Below, one piece after another: positions 63,290 to 64,000 of a stretch of 64,000 nt of DNA. The notes below the pieces were generated by a model that saw only the letters and a list, made by a program, of their open reading frames with translations, was not told the DNA's origin and ran no database searches. The translations under genes and the position numbers were made by a program. Every line of letters starts with the position of its first letter. Within the stretch, counting starts at the first letter, position 1. Origin of the DNA: Chitinophaga sp. XS-30 (GTDB lineage: Bacteria > Bacteroidota > Bacteroidia > Chitinophagales > Chitinophagaceae); assembly GCF_008086345.1 (NCBI RefSeq), contig NZ_CP043006.1, forward strand, positions 1,362,032 to 1,426,031, in the 5' to 3' direction.

Positions 63290-64000
63290 AAATAGCCGTC
63301 GTCATCCTCACTTACAATGAATCAATGCATATCCGCCGCTGTCTGGAGAGCGTGCGGCAGATCACGGATGAGTTGTATGTGATCGATGCCTATTCAACAG
63401 ACGATACGCTGGAAATAGCAGAATCATACGGCGCAAAGATCTTTCAGCGCAAATGGGTGAACCACGCCAACCAGTTCCAGTGGGCGCTGGACAACTGCGG
63501 CATCAGCACTCCCTGGGTCATGCGCATGGATGCGGACGAGTACCTGGAGCCGGCATTGGTAAAGGAGATCAAGGAGAGAATGGATAGCATTCCGGCATCG
63601 GTGACCGGCATCTACATCCGCAGAAAAGTGTTGTTCAAAGGAAAATGGATCCGTTACGGCGGCTTTTATCCCCACACCCTGCTGCGCATCTGGCGGAATG
63701 CCAAAGGCAGTATAGAACAGCGCTGGATGGATGAGCATATTGTGGTATCCGAAGGCGAAACGATCATGTTCCGCGAGCACATCGTTGACTATAACCTGAA
63801 TTCCATCCACTGGTGGGTGAACAAACATAACAACTACGCCATCCGGGAAATGATAGACCTGCTGAACATCAAATACGGTTTCATGGAAGGCGATCAGCGG
63901 TTATTGCATAGCGGCGGCAGTTCACAGGCCCGCCGTAAACGTTTTCTGAAAGAAAAGGTATATGCCGGCATCCCGCCGGGAGCGAGGGCTTTCCTGTATT
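63286..64000 (+). CDS. Family 2 glycosyltransferase (WaaE-like), 3' end outside the window
   Basis: About 238 residues are visible, open to the right edge. It begins KIAVVILTYNESMHIRRCLESVRQITDELYVIDAYSTDDTLEIAESYGAKI, with the metal-binding RMDADEYLEP and a C-terminal YRxxE-like region RWMDEHIVV. This is the WaaE/KdtX-type subgroup of GT2. The ATG overlaps the previous stop by four bases. The cluster continues beyond the window. Confidence 0.88.
   Translation, partial: MKIAVVILTYNESMHIRRCLESVRQITDELYVIDAYSTDDTLEIAESYGAKIFQRKWVNHANQFQWALDNCGISTPWVMRMDADEYLEPALVKEIKERMDSIPASVTGIYIRRKVLFKGKWIRYGGFYPHTLLRIWRNAKGSIEQRWMDEHIVVSEGETIMFREHIVDYNLNSIHWWVNKHNNYAIREMIDLLNIKYGFMEGDQRLLHSGGSSQARRKRFLKEKVYAGIPPGARAFLY

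Overview
The window reads as a chromosomal segment of a Bacteroidota bacterium, most likely of the Chitinophagaceae (Chitinophaga-like). Evidence: promoters of the Bacteroidota type (a -7 box TAnnTTTG, for example upstream of the acyl carrier protein, MetE and pirin genes), few strong Shine-Dalgarno sites, a geranylgeranylglyceryl-phosphate synthase homologue of the kind seen in Bacteroidota, LytS/LytTR pairs, a UpxY-type antiterminator, a WYL regulator paired with a GyrI-like protein, and Wza/Wzc/Wzi exopolysaccharide proteins. No tRNA, rRNA, CRISPR array or transposase gene was recognised. The lineage call rests on protein character and promoter style only.

Layout. 1-4.1 kb: end of an AraC regulator, then a small stress/redox group (pirin, YceI, nitroreductase, OsmC, second pirin). 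4.2-10.1 kb: MscS channel, coiled-coil protein, a PAS protein with a phospho-acceptor helix but no kinase ATPase domain, a PaaE-like ferredoxin reductase and DXS. 10.3-13.6 kb: LytS/LytTR two-component pair and the GGGP synthase homologue. 13.8-17.2 kb: the B12-dependent ribonucleotide reductase NrdJ, with two facing DnaA-box-like 9-mers upstream. 18.1-22.9 kb: Dph6-like ATPase, PhoD-like phosphatase and small secreted, membrane or acetyltransferase proteins. 23.0-28.7 kb: an RND efflux operon (adaptor, pump, TolC) on the minus strand. 29.1-31.4 kb: acpP-fabF-rnc. 31.4-33.0 kb: WYL regulator with GyrI-like protein. 33.0-36.5 kb: a gap with three terminator-type hairpins, a hybrid histidine kinase and a frameshifted response regulator. 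36.8-39.5 kb: a cobalamin riboswitch in front of metE. 39.5-41.8 kb: a secreted protein bracketed by two inverted-repeat elements, and a metallophosphoesterase.

From 42 kb to the right edge lies an exopolysaccharide region: Wzi, a response regulator and histidine kinase, a LuxR-type regulator, Wza, Wzc, UpxY, then ManC, Fcl, Ugd and Gmd (GDP-mannose to GDP-L-fucose, and UDP-glucuronate), the flippase Wzx, a nitroreductase-fold protein, a pyruvyl transferase, glycosyltransferases, a Wzy-like polymerase and an O-acetyltransferase. The predicted sugars and decorations (fucose, glucuronate, pyruvate, acetyl) recall colanic acid. Most genes from gmd to the end are packed with four-base or small overlaps, so they probably form one transcript, and the cluster runs off the window.

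The least ordinary signals are: a 46-bp tandem repeat that copies the ugd start-codon context three times, the first two copies reading ATG-AAA-stop; a second copy of the TolC C-terminal coding segment lying in frame just after the TolC stop codon; a one-base frameshift that removes the acidic pocket of a response regulator; paired inverted-repeat elements around a single gene; and several promoter-hairpin units in gene-free gaps that look like small RNAs.
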